Shown here one piece after another: positions 9,843 to 18,079 of a DNA stretch of 27,934 nucleotides. Origin of the DNA: Proteromonas lacertae (lineage: Eukaryota; Sar; Bigyra; Opalinata; Proteromonadidae); NCBI GenBank assembly GCA_002245135.1, contig NGBS01001223.1, positions 1 through 27,934 on the forward strand. The letters run 5' to 3'. Numbering within the stretch: the first letter of the stretch is position 1; each line of letters opens with the position of its first letter. The translations under genes and the position numbers were made by a program. The notes beneath the pieces are model-generated. The model saw only the letters and a program-made list of their open reading frames with translations. It did no database searches and had not been told where the DNA came from.

Positions 9843-10154
9843 TTTTATATATAGTCTTTTTTTCGTATTTGATTTTGAAAGTTATTTTTTGTACCCCCTT
9901 AAAAAATTACATAAAGAAAAACCGTTTTTTTTCATTCACACTTTTCTTACTCATTTTCAGTATTATATTTTTTTCATTTTTTTACTTTAATAGAAAATTA
10001 ATTATTCAATCATTCAATCAAAAATGCCAGCAGACAGAGTCAAACAACCAACCAATTCAGAATTATGCTCCCAGCTCCCATTAAAGGGACAGGCTTATGA
10101 GTTCTACAGAAAGTGAGTCGTAACATCCAGCATTTAAAGATATTTTGCGACGAA

Positions 10155-10976
10155 ATGTATATTCAAAGTTTGGCTTATGATGACAGCAAAAAATCAAAGA
10201 AGAAACAAAGTCCACCACAATTCAACTATATCGAATTAGAGAAGTCAGCTACAGCAGTTTATTATTGTTTTTCGTGTAAGTTTGATAATCAGAAGTTAAT
10301 TCCCATTAAACATCTAGAGACATTAGATCAAAATGAGTATATGAATTTATACTTTAGTGACGATGAGATGAAGAGTATTGTAAAACCAAATGTAAAACCG
10401 ATTAAACCTTTTATTCAACCTCAGTTAAAACAACAACAACAAGAACCACCACCACCAACTGTACCTCAAAAACCTAAAAGAGTTTATAAAAGAAGAATTG
10501 ATACTATTAAGAAACCTAAAACAAAAGCAGTTATTGATAGTGATGATGAATTAATTCATTTAAAGAAAAGAAAGATTGTTAAAGATTCTGATTTTGTTGA
10601 CGAACCAATGGGTATAATTGTGAAAGATACTGAATCAAGAACATCTGCTGATGATTTATTAAGTAGCCAAAGTTCTACCTTTACACCTCCAATGTCACCA
10701 AGGTCTGATACTACACTTCTTGATGTTACTGATATTGATATACTGGATGCTGAATTGAAGTATTTTAATGCTGAAATAACTAAAAAAGATGAAGAAAAAC
10801 AAAAAGAGATAGAAGAGAAAATTAAACATCAAGATGCTGAGAGAAAGAAACAAGAAGATGAAGAAAAAAAGAAAAAACAACAAGAAGAAGAAAGAGTTAG
10901 AAAAGTACAAGAAGAAGCAGAGAGAAAAAGAAAACAAGAAGAAGCAGAAAAGAAAAGAAAAGAAAAGAAGAATTAG
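10155..10976 (+). CDS. Proline/lysine-rich protein with long charged coiled coil
   Basis: From the ATG at 10155 the frame runs 274 codons including the stop; it is open a little further upstream. The first part has a small CFSCKF motif. The middle has a Pro/Gln stretch (QPQLKQQQQEPPPPT) and several basic patches (KRVYKRRIDTIKKPKTK) that could bind DNA or serve as nuclear import signals. A Ser/Thr/Pro segment contains SPR-type phosphorylation-like sites. The last 90 residues are almost only E, K, Q and R and will form a long single helix or coiled coil. No family is recognised. The repeat-rich DNA here is prone to slippage. It probably belongs to element A. Confidence 0.5.
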   Translation: MYIQSLAYDDSKKSKKKQSPPQFNYIELEKSATAVYYCFSCKFDNQKLIPIKHLETLDQNEYMNLYFSDDEMKSIVKPNVKPIKPFIQPQLKQQQQEPPPPTVPQKPKRVYKRRIDTIKKPKTKAVIDSDDELIHLKKRKIVKDSDFVDEPMGIIVKDTESRTSADDLLSSQSSTFTPPMSPRSDTTLLDVTDIDILDAELKYFNAEITKKDEEKQKEIEEKIKHQDAERKKQEDEEKKKKQQEEERVRKVQEEAERKRKQEEAEKKRKEKKN

Positions 10977-10987
10977 TTGTTATTAGA

Positions 10988-11191
10988 ATGCTTCAAGAAG
11001 AAGAGAATATGAGACAACAAGAAGAGTTAAGAAAGAAATGGGTATTAGAACAAAAGAGACAAATGGAAGAAAAGATGAAAAAAGAAAACGATGAATTAGA
11101 AAAGAAGATGGAAGAAGAGTTTAAGAAAAGAATTGAAGAAGAGAAAAGAATGAAAGCTGAAGAGTTTGAGAAGATGATGAAGAACTTATAA
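10988..11191 (+). CDS. Short Glu/Lys/Arg-rich coiled-coil frame
   Basis: This 67-residue frame from the ATG at 10988 is nearly all E, K, M and R with regular heptad-like spacing and would form a coiled coil. It lies 11 bases after the longer coiled-coil gene and has the same composition, so it is probably related to that gene. It is the last element A coding signal before the insertion site of element B. Confidence 0.4.
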   Translation: MLQEEENMRQQEELRKKWVLEQKRQMEEKMKKENDELEKKMEEEFKKRIEEEKRMKAEEFEKMMKNL

Positions 11192-11283
11192 GTATTAATA
11201 TATACTTTAAACTTGTCTGGTTTATGCTTTAATCCATATACTTGAAAAAGCACTTTGAATTCATTACTTTGATGAAAATTGGT

Positions 11284-11289
11284 GTTTGT
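11284..11289. repeat. Target-site duplication, left copy (GTTTGT)
   Basis: The six bases GTTTGT lie directly before the left terminal repeat of element B, and the same six bases follow its right end at 18193-18198. Six base pairs is the duplication length made by Polinton-type integrases. Confidence 0.85.
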
Positions 11290-11568
11290 TATATAGTATA
11301 TAAATGGGACTCTGGGACATTGTCACAGAGTCCTAACGAGTTTTCTAGGGATCCGTCCCTTTCTAGATTCAGAGTTGACTTTTACGGGAGCTTCATCGAT
11401 TGCATCGATGAAGCTCCCGTAAAAGTCAACTCTGAATCTAGAAGGGGACAGACTCCTAGAACACTCGCTAGAACTCTGTGACAATGTCCCAGAGTCCCAT
11501 TTACGTAAGGTTCCTACGGGATTCCTCCCAACAGGGTCTACTTCTCAACGGGGTCTACTTTCCCTACG
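11290..11568 (+). repeat. Left terminal inverted repeat of element B, with long palindrome
   Basis: The outer 44 bp match the right end exactly. An inner part (about 11490-11568) matches about 18080-18157 with only a couple of differences and contains two direct copies of GGGTCTACTT. Between these parts the left copy carries about 150 extra bases that form most of a 203-bp palindrome. A TATATAAAT box at 11297-11305 could act as a promoter facing into the element. Confidence 0.85.
11301..11503. repeat. 203-bp near-perfect palindrome
   Basis: Pairing each base around the centre at 11402 gives arms of about 101 bases with only about ten mismatches. The innermost 39 bases on each side (11362-11400 and 11404-11442) pair perfectly around a three-base centre. 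Such a structure could fold into a cruciform or hairpin. Confidence 0.9.
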
Positions 11569-11753
11569 GGAAGATCTCTTACAGGATTATCTTCAAGGAG
11601 TATTCTACGAGAAGAACTCTTCCAAAGAAAAGTTCATCTACAGAACCGTGGAAACCAATTGTAAAGACTAGGATGGTTCTACGATCCCTTCTTAGGTTCA
11701 CTTCAGTCATATATTTCTTGGCCGATCTTAACTTTCACTACTTATCGTTTCCT

Positions 11754-12671
11754 ATGAACTCTTTCAATCAACCAGCTATGCAACAAGTACCTTACCCAGC
11801 AATGCCTGCTCCTATGACAGCTCCTTCTTTCAATCCAGCTTCAGTCTTACCAATGATGAATCAACCCGTGATATCCCAGCCAGTGATGATGATGTCTCCA
11901 TCGGCTCCTTCAAATTCCTTTGCATTTCCCGGAGCTGCCCAACAACAACGACAATTACAACCTGAGAAGCCCCAGCTCCGTATCTGTGGTAAGTACTGGC
12001 ACTACTTCCTTAAGCAAGATCAAGTACCCTTCTACGTTGAAGCCATGGTTGAAAAGATCTCCGAGTATGATACCAACTACTACCTCCAGTTGAATGTTGC
12101 CAGGGTGATGTCCTTCTTCATTGACTCCAACAACACCGAGATGTTTACCAAGAGCTTGCGATACAACGTGGCCATAGCAACTCAACAAGATCCAACCTTC
12201 CCTAAGCATCTTCAGATCACCAACACCACCTATGTTTCAACACCCCGATCAGGTACTCTCAATGCAACTCTCTGGAAGAGAGGCAACAAGAAGCTCTTGG
12301 CCTTTAAGCAGAACATCTATAGTAACGTCGGTAAAGTCTTCATGTTCTTGCTAGTGATCAAGGATTCAGTTATCTATCCCGGTAAGGAAGTGTCTAGCGA
12401 TGGAACTACAACAGGATGTAACTTTATTCAACCTGTAAATATCTTTCCTCATTACAAGATCAAGGACATCTCCATGAATGCTTATCAGCCTCCACAACCT
12501 CAGTTCCCTCAAGGGATGATTCCTCAAGGAGTTATTCCTACTCCTACTCCTACTCAAGTAGTTGCACCTCAAGGAGTTCAACAACAACAACAACAACAAC
12601 AACAGCCTCAAGAGACTCCTCAGAACCCTGAGCAACCAGCAGCTATTTCAATGACTTCAACATCGGCTTAA
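11754..12671 (+). CDS. Pro/Gln-rich protein with a central domain shared with its neighbour
   Basis: The frame is open from inside the terminal repeat, but the ATG at 11754 gives a sensible 305-residue protein. Its first 75 residues are rich in Met, Pro, Gln and Ala. The middle holds a compact domain of alternating strands (FYVEAMVEKISEYDTNYYLQL, then YNVAIATQQ, then VFMFLLVIKDSVIYPG). The tail is Gln- and Pro-rich with a nine-Gln run. The central domain matches the next gene by eye, so the two look like paralogues. The strand pattern recalls an OB-fold, which would suit a single-stranded-DNA-binding protein. That is inference. Codons are much richer in G and C than in element A. Confidence 0.6.
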   Translation: MNSFNQPAMQQVPYPAMPAPMTAPSFNPASVLPMMNQPVISQPVMMMSPSAPSNSFAFPGAAQQQRQLQPEKPQLRICGKYWHYFLKQDQVPFYVEAMVEKISEYDTNYYLQLNVARVMSFFIDSNNTEMFTKSLRYNVAIATQQDPTFPKHLQITNTTYVSTPRSGTLNATLWKRGNKKLLAFKQNIYSNVGKVFMFLLVIKDSVIYPGKEVSSDGTTTGCNFIQPVNIFPHYKIKDISMNAYQPPQPQFPQGMIPQGVIPTPTPTQVVAPQGVQQQQQQQQQPQETPQNPEQPAAISMTSTSA

Positions 12672-12742
12672 TTCCTAGTACTTAACTTCTTCTTAAGGCT
12701 TTACTGATTATCATTTACTTTTGATATTGGGTTCAATCGTCT

Positions 12743-13198
12743 ATGGATAGCACCGATAATAACATCTTTGTAAGTGTTCCTTATGTACTTCAATGGCAAG
12801 TACAACTCCGAGGAACGATTCACCAGATCATTGAGACTGACAAGAACTTCATCATCCAGCTCTTGAATGTTACCTTCCTACGATTCAACAATGGAGAGCT
12901 CAAGTGCTGGAGGAACATCTCCGAGGAGTTGAAGAACCAGATGCTAATGATTGCCGAGAAGCAATGCAAGATCCAGGCAAAGTACAATGTTGCTTTACCA
13001 GCCTCTCCCGATCACGTTAAGCAAGTCTATGTTGTTGTAAGCAAAGTCACCCAAGATCTACACGGGCTAGATAAGGACTGCACTTATAAGGAAGTTGTCT
13101 TGTGGGTAAAGAACCATCAGCTCACGATCAAGAGAACTCCTTCCATCGATATCATCTATCCCAAGTATGAGGTGATCTCTCCGATCATCGTCCTTTAG
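12743..13198 (+). CDS. Possible OB-fold-like protein, paralogue of the preceding gene
   Basis: The 151-residue protein carries LRGTIHQIIETDKNFIIQLL (about residues 22-41), which lines up with VEAMVEKISEYDTNYYLQL of the preceding gene at I, E, D, N, Q and L. Both then have a YNVA block and a late I-x-P-x-Y motif. Unlike its neighbour it has no Pro/Gln tails, so it is the bare domain. The series of short strands fits a small beta-barrel such as an OB-fold, and a role in binding single-stranded DNA is possible but unproven. Its stop overlaps the stop of the capsid gene on the other strand by three bases, a tight convergent pair. Confidence 0.6.
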   Translation: MDSTDNNIFVSVPYVLQWQVQLRGTIHQIIETDKNFIIQLLNVTFLRFNNGELKCWRNISEELKNQMLMIAEKQCKIQAKYNVALPASPDHVKQVYVVVSKVTQDLHGLDKDCTYKEVVLWVKNHQLTIKRTPSIDIIYPKYEVISPIIVL

Positions 13199-14508
13199 AT
13201 GATGTTCACGATACCACTTTCATTGACAGTAGCTCCTCGGCCAGTGACCACGTAGAAGCGATGGAAGATGTTCTCGGTCTTGAGGGTGTCGGAGTACATC
13301 TCAAAGGTAAACTTAATATCTTGATCCATTCTCTTGCCTTGTCTATTTTGGAGATCGAATAAGCCAAAGTTACTAAAGTTGAATACCTCGATGAACTTAT
13401 CTTCCTCCTGAACGTAGTTGTACTGATCGTGCCAACTACAGGCTAGCAAAGGCTTTATCATGTGGTAGTTATCATAGTCCTTGAGGTTAACAAAGTCTGG
13501 GTTGTATTGGAAGTCATTGATAAGCCATCTGAACTTGGTACTTTGCTTATCTAGCTTCTGGATCTTGTCGTTCCCATCATAAGGACGATAGGCAATGAAC
13601 TTGATGTACTTACCGAGACTACTATTCAAGGTAAAGGTATATCGAAAGAAGTCCATGCCGGAGCTGCTAGTGACAGTAAAGCAATGGAAGTCGTTGAAGT
13701 CAATTGTCTTGTTAAGGCAGTACTTGATCGTGTTGTCATTACAGGCTAGATCCTTGTTAACCTTCACGTAGAAGTAGAAGTTGTCTAGGCTTACTTTTAC
13801 CTTGGGTTCTATCATCTTTGTTTTTACTAAATCGGTCATCTCCTTAGCTGTGCTATCCTTCATCTCATTGAACTTAGTACTATTACTTTCCTTAGGGTTG
13901 TAGAAACCATCAGCCTTACCGAATCTCAAAGTGATGAATAGCTTCTCCGAGAAGAAGACATCTGTTGCTGAACTAAGTATTGTATTGAAGAGCTCTCCAA
14001 GAAAGATCTTTACTAGACGTCGGTAATGCCCGTCCTTTAATTTTTCTACTTTAAACTCCTTGACTTCATAGTCCTCAGTGTCTTTGCTTTCCTCAGCATA
14101 ACAGCCATCAAAGTAAACCTTTTGATTATACTTATCAATGTTCTTCCTTGCCACTTGAACTATCATTTGTCGGAACAACTCATACTGATGATCTGCATAC
14201 AGTAACTGAACTCCATTGGAGTTGTAGACTTTGATCTCGGTTAAGTTATAAGAGTTGGATAACACGTAAGTATCGTAAAAGAACTTCCAATCCCCTGACT
14301 TATCAGTATTCTTACTATCAGGATCTATAGTCTTTCCATTGTTACCATAATAGTCAACGTAGAACTGGATGTAACTCTTGCTTAAGTTGCTGCAGTAATT
14401 ACCGGGGAGTTCAAAGGTGATCTCAGGAGTCATGCCTTGCTCTGGGCAGTCGATCTTAGGATAAGATTGAGTAGGAGTAAGCTTTATCGTCTGGTAGAGT
14501 GGATTCAT
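13195..14508 (-). CDS. Major capsid protein of element B (double jelly-roll type)
   Basis: The 437-residue protein is homologous to the capsid protein of element A. Both have an N-terminal block ending NL(S/A)KSYIQF, a middle FF-or-FG-x-x-(L/M)-(F/Y)-I-x-(L/I)-R-F strand pair, CNxNTxxYCL then FNDF(H/R)C, an INDF-x-Y-x-PD block, and a C-terminal RFY-(V/I)-(V/I)-TGR ending with SGIV. The size and all-beta appearance fit Polinton-type double-jelly-roll proteins, which build the icosahedral shell as trimers. Gene order (penton-like gene upstream, capsid downstream) is the same as in element A. The frame looks whole. Calling it double-jelly-roll rests on this context and not on a computed structure. 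Confidence 0.75.
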   Translation of the reverse strand: MNPLYQTIKLTPTQSYPKIDCPEQGMTPEITFELPGNYCSNLSKSYIQFYVDYYGNNGKTIDPDSKNTDKSGDWKFFYDTYVLSNSYNLTEIKVYNSNGVQLLYADHQYELFRQMIVQVARKNIDKYNQKVYFDGCYAEESKDTEDYEVKEFKVEKLKDGHYRRLVKIFLGELFNTILSSATDVFFSEKLFITLRFGKADGFYNPKESNSTKFNEMKDSTAKEMTDLVKTKMIEPKVKVSLDNFYFYVKVNKDLACNDNTIKYCLNKTIDFNDFHCFTVTSSSGMDFFRYTFTLNSSLGKYIKFIAYRPYDGNDKIQKLDKQSTKFRWLINDFQYNPDFVNLKDYDNYHMIKPLLACSWHDQYNYVQEEDKFIEVFNFSNFGLFDLQNRQGKRMDQDIKFTFEMYSDTLKTENIFHRFYVVTGRGATVNESGIVNII

Positions 14509-14565
14509 GATTGGGATGATAGGAGCATGTTGTTGCTCCTCGGGGATGATTCAATGGAAAGGAAC

Positions 14566-15492
14566 TTAGAATAAGGCTACCTCGAAGTTGTAGTCATGCA
14601 TCTTGAGGTCTAGCTGGAAGCCATCTTGTTGGGTAATGCTAACGATTACTTGACCTTCCGTGTAGTTACCTAATTGCTTTGCTCGGGAGATGAGATCATT
14701 GTTGTTGAAGGCAATGTAAGGCTGGGTAAAATCCACGATAGGGAAAGTTTCTAGGATCTTGGAGTCTTGATCTTGGTTCACCATGTCCATCCTGATGCTT
14801 ACAGAGTCTACCCAGATGATCGTAGGCTCTCCAGGCAATGTTACTTTTGGATACTTGTAAGTCAATAGACCGGATGAAGTGTGTTGATGATCAGCTAGGA
14901 CATATTGAGTATCTCCCATCCCGAGGAATCGATAAGCAATCCCTGGAGACTTTAACTTGATAGAGCAGATGAAGGCTCCTGTGTACTCATTACCAGCGAT
15001 GTTGTTTGCTTTAAGGCCGATGACATTACTAGCTCCTGTAGAGGACGTTCACTTCTTCTTACCAAAGGCTGTTGATGGATCGAACATAAGGAGGTTGCTT
15101 CCGGTACTACTTGCTTCTAACTCTGGATGGACGGTCTTTATCACTTTGATAACTTCTCCTTGAGTTAGTTTCTCAAAGGGACTGTTGAACATTGCAAGGA
15201 GCTCATCACCACCATAGTCTCCTTGAGGGATTGTCATGTTGTAGTTGAACTCTACGTGTTCATACTTATCTCCTACAGTACGGATAGCGATCTGGAAGAC
15301 ATAGGTCATCTGGTCATTGACTCCTTCTTGGACAACATAGAAGGAGTTGGGGATGCTAGCATACTTCAAGGCAATGTACTTGTAGTTGTCCTTCCTTACG
15401 TCGGTGGGGATAGCAATGATCAATTCGTACTTATTCTTCTGGGCAATTCTTCTAGCTGAGCTAGTGCTGATCGTTCTTGTTTGGTTGGACAT
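14566..15492 (-). pseudogene. Penton-like capsid protein of element B (interrupted)
   Basis: Two open pieces in a row on the minus strand, 15049-15492 (147 residues) and 14566-14919 (117 residues), match the start and end of the penton-like gene of element A. The first has a strand-rich block with KYASIPNSFYVVQEGVND, matching HAVIPNSFPTIQEETND in A. The second has IIWVDSVSIRMDMVNQDQDS and VSITQQDGFQLDL, matching LIWVNSISIRLDIVNIMQDS and IQITQQNGYELNL. Penton proteins of Polintons are single jelly-rolls at the five-fold vertices, and position directly before the major capsid gene supports the call. It looks broken about once. Confidence 0.6.
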
Positions 15493-15546
15493 GTCCGAGT
15501 AAATGAACTTAGAGAAAAGACTGAATAACGATTTACCATAAGTCTC

Positions 15547-16569
15547 TTACTTACGTCTTCGGCAAAGCTTCCATAAGGGGATTCTTCTTCCTACCTTACC
15601 ATATCCAAAGAGTCTCTTGACTGCTTGAAAGCCATTGTCCAGGGATGTTCCAAAGTTACCAAGGTTCTGAACTAACCCAGCAGCATTTCCAATCACTTGT
15701 TGTGGGTTGCTCCATAAGGTTCCTTTATTGTAAGCATCTCTGAGGTTAAGTAAGTTCCTTCCGAAGTCTGCAGTGGTTCCGACTGCTCCAATCGTGTTGT
15801 TGGTGACGTCCATGAAGCTCTGGTACATTGTCGGTCCAAAGGAAGTCTTGATCATCTCATTGGAGAAGTTCAAGAGGCCTTTGATTTCTGGGTTGTTGAT
15901 ATAATTGAAGACTGCTCTGGTAACATCACTGTTCGTAGCTCCGGTGTTGGTAGCGTTCCTTAAGTTCTCGATGAAGCTGATTATACTTGTCCTGATCAAT
16001 GGTTTCTGATCAGGAGCTGCGTACTTGTACTTCTCGATCATTGATTGTAAGTTGCTAAGAACGTTGTTGATCTGGGCAGTGTTCTGTTGATAGACTAGAT
16101 GGGGATTGCTCATCCATTGATTTTGTTTAGCCTGCTGTTGTAAGCTAGGAAGACTTACCGATGGATTGCGATAGTAAATTGATTGATTGGGATAGAGTGC
16201 TGAGAGGTTCCTTGAAGCTGGAGTGTTGATGTTACCAGCAAAGTCTCGGTAGTTATAGTAGTTGGCTTTACCGTACTGGTTAATCATGTTGGCCTTGTAA
16301 AGTTCTCTTGATGGGGAGTTGTTTACCATAGTACCTGATTGTATATTGCTGGGAGTTAAGTTCATCGATACTATCTGCTGATTGTTACCTTCCATTACCT
16401 TTGTGTTGTTCTCCATCATCTTCACGGTCATTGCTGAGAGCTTCTTAACATCGGTGATACCTTCAACCTTCTTATTGAACTCCTCCAACAATTGCTTCTT
16501 GATGATCACCAGAGGATCATCACTTGTCTTTACCTTCTTGGGACTCTTGCTACTTGCCTTGCTTCTCAT
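15547..16569 (-). CDS. Candidate minor virion protein of element B
   Basis: The 340-residue protein starts with a basic Ser/Lys-rich segment. It then has an Asn/Gln/Tyr-rich middle (residues about 70-170), a helical domain (INNVLSNLQSMIEKYKY onward) and a glycine-rich C-terminal part. It ends in a strongly basic tail, GRRIPLWKLCRRRK. Virion proteins of adenoviruses and Polintons that link capsid to DNA or membrane (the pVI type) often end in such short basic tails, but no real sequence match is claimed. It lies just upstream of the penton and capsid genes on the same strand, so it is probably part of the late virion gene set. The frame looks whole. Confidence 0.55.
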   Translation of the reverse strand: MRSKASSKSPKKVKTSDDPLVIIKKQLLEEFNKKVEGITDVKKLSAMTVKMMENNTKVMEGNNQQIVSMNLTPSNIQSGTMVNNSPSRELYKANMINQYGKANYYNYRDFAGNINTPASRNLSALYPNQSIYYRNPSVSLPSLQQQAKQNQWMSNPHLVYQQNTAQINNVLSNLQSMIEKYKYAAPDQKPLIRTSIISFIENLRNATNTGATNSDVTRAVFNYINNPEIKGLLNFSNEMIKTSFGPTMYQSFMDVTNNTIGAVGTTADFGRNLLNLRDAYNKGTLWSNPQQVIGNAAGLVQNLGNFGTSLDNGFQAVKRLFGYGKVGRRIPLWKLCRRRK

Positions 16570-16595
16570 CGTCTTTACTAGAGAGAAATGGATTA

Positions 16596-16790
16596 CTAGA
16601 GATCGGAGGAGTCTATTTCATTGCCATGGACATTGATATCGACATCCTTGTAATGATCAGTGATTGCCTGGTAGTACTTCTTGTAAAGGTCAGAGTAGTG
16701 ACTGCTAGGAGTTGCTTTACATTGCTTCAATCTCTTGATGATCAGCTCCTTGAGCTTTGCCTTTTGCTTCTTGTTGAGTTTCTTAGTCAT
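16596..16790 (-). CDS. Small lysine-rich protein
   Basis: This 64-residue protein starts MTKKLNKKQKAKLKELIIKR, a strongly basic amphipathic helix that could bind DNA or membranes, followed by a Tyr-rich middle and an acidic end. It lies 27 bases upstream of the 340-residue gene in the same direction. Size and charge suit a small core protein, but no family is recognised. Confidence 0.45.
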   Translation of the reverse strand: MTKKLNKKQKAKLKELIIKRLKQCKATPSSHYSDLYKKYYQAITDHYKDVDINVHGNEIDSSDL

Positions 16791-17010
16791 AACAAGACTA
16801 TACTTAAGGGAAAAGAATTATTGGGGATAGACATGCTTATGTTATCGCTTTAAGAGCTTTCTTCTTCTTCATAGCACTGTTAAGTTCCTCGTCGAACTTT
16901 TCATCATCGTCTAAGTAGTTGTCTCAGGAGTCATTTTCATTACCTGAATCATCCTCGGGAGCTTCATCTTCTGACTTCTCTTCTCCATATTCATACTTGC
17001 TATCATTCAC

Positions 17011-17736
17011 TTACTTATTCCCTGTAATAGGAGTAGGATGGATGGAGTCGGCTAGTTCATTGAAGACTGTATCGGAGTATTCAGTCTTGAGTGAGTCCAT
17101 TACCTTCTTGATATCCTCAGAGGTAGGTTTCTTTGATTCATCATCATCAGCAGCAGCAGCAGCAGTAGTAAGCAGTTGACTAAGTAAGGCCATTGTATTC
17201 TCATCACCATCATCGGAGCTTCCTCTGGCTCCTTGTTTCATCATCATCATCATCATTGTTAAAGGGTCGAGATCCTCGGAGGAGTCACTTACTTCACGGT
17301 CAGCTTCAATGCTCTTCATGATTGTAGGAACTACAAGGAAGCCAGGAGTTGATATCGCATCTACGATAGAGTCTGTCTTGTAAGCAACTCTCTTGTTCTT
17401 GCTCTTAGTCTTCTTGGGGATCAACGATCTTGCCATCCTTTGACTCATCAACTCATTGTTCTCCAAGGCAGTAAGATAGTCACTAGCTACATTGTAAGCT
17501 CCTTGGAGTTCTTCATCCTTACCCATCATCGGATGTTCCGTGTTGTAGTCTCTGAGCATTCCTCGGAGTTCATCTATCCTTCGATTCCTTCTTCGGGAGA
17601 TAGCTCCTTGACGTTCTCTTGCTAGTGATTGTAAGTAAGCTTCATGAAGGTCATTGTAATCATCCTTGTCTACTCCATTGCCTTTGAAAAGTACTCTTCG
17701 TCTATCAGCTAAGTTGAATCTCTTGAACTTGTTCAT
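17011..17736 (-). CDS. Charged protein with Met, Ala and Ser runs (element B)
   Basis: The 241-residue protein starts with a basic region (MNKFKRFNLADRRRVLF and SRRRNRRIDELRGMLRDYN) that could bind nucleic acid. It has a helical middle with a KKTKSKNKR patch, then an acidic low-complexity half containing a six-Met run and a five-Ala run next to AAADDDE. No family is recognised. The Met and Ala runs come from ATG- and GCA-type triplet repeats in the DNA. The acidic and basic halves suggest a scaffold or core protein. It stands first in a four-gene minus-strand run leading into the capsid genes. Confidence 0.5.
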   Translation of the reverse strand: MNKFKRFNLADRRRVLFKGNGVDKDDYNDLHEAYLQSLARERQGAISRRRNRRIDELRGMLRDYNTEHPMMGKDEELQGAYNVASDYLTALENNELMSQRMARSLIPKKTKSKNKRVAYKTDSIVDAISTPGFLVVPTIMKSIEADREVSDSSEDLDPLTMMMMMMKQGARGSSDDGDENTMALLSQLLTTAAAAADDDESKKPTSEDIKKVMDSLKTEYSDTVFNELADSIHPTPITGNK

Positions 17737-17812
17737 GATTACTCCTGAGAAAAGAGATATTGTAAGTACCTCCTTGCGAGTTGCTCCTTATGAGTACCTC
17801 CTTATGAGTACT

Positions 17813-18034
17813 TTACTCAGAGTCTTTTACTTCCTGGATCTCGTTGTTATCATCCTCATCCTTGTCTTCATCTTTAGACTCCTTCTCTACCTCGATAAGT
17901 TCCTCAAGGTGTTTTCTTAAGTTAGTAATCTCTTCGTCAGTCATGTCTTCAATAAGCTCAGCATCTAGGTCTTGTTCATCGTGTAAGTGATGACTACTTC
18001 GGTCTCTTTCTAATTTGTAAATGATTAGATTCAT
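17813..18034 (-). CDS. Small acidic protein near the right end of element B
   Basis: From the ATG at 18034 the frame gives 73 residues. A basic start (YKLERDRSSHH) is followed by helices rich in Glu, Asp and Leu (LDAELIEDMTDEEITNLRKH) and a Glu/Asp/Lys tail. It starts only about 45 bases inside the right terminal repeat, so that repeat may hold its promoter. It is probably the first gene of the minus-strand set. No family is recognised. Confidence 0.45.
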   Translation of the reverse strand: MNLIIYKLERDRSSHHLHDEQDLDAELIEDMTDEEITNLRKHLEELIEVEKESKDEDKDEDDNNEIQEVKDSE

Positions 18035-18079
18035 CACCTCGAGGTAACCAACACTTCTAGATAGCTTTCAGGAGTTCCT

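Noticed and set aside
9869-10084. A 71-codon hydrophobic frame before the coiled-coil gene
   Set aside because: It starts at TTG and consists mostly of T-rich leader sequence; no ATG or conserved feature supports it.
11242-11753. Open frames running through the left terminal repeat of element B
   Set aside because: They lie within the palindrome and repeat, have no family-like sequence, and the first credible start is at 11754.
12366-12635. Minus-strand frame rich in Leu and Arg
   Set aside because: It mirrors the CAA/CCT repeats that encode the Gln/Pro tail of the plus-strand gene.
14957-17920. Several plus-strand frames of 60-110 codons opposite the virion genes of element B
   Set aside because: All lie opposite long, compositionally sensible minus-strand genes and have no recognisable features.
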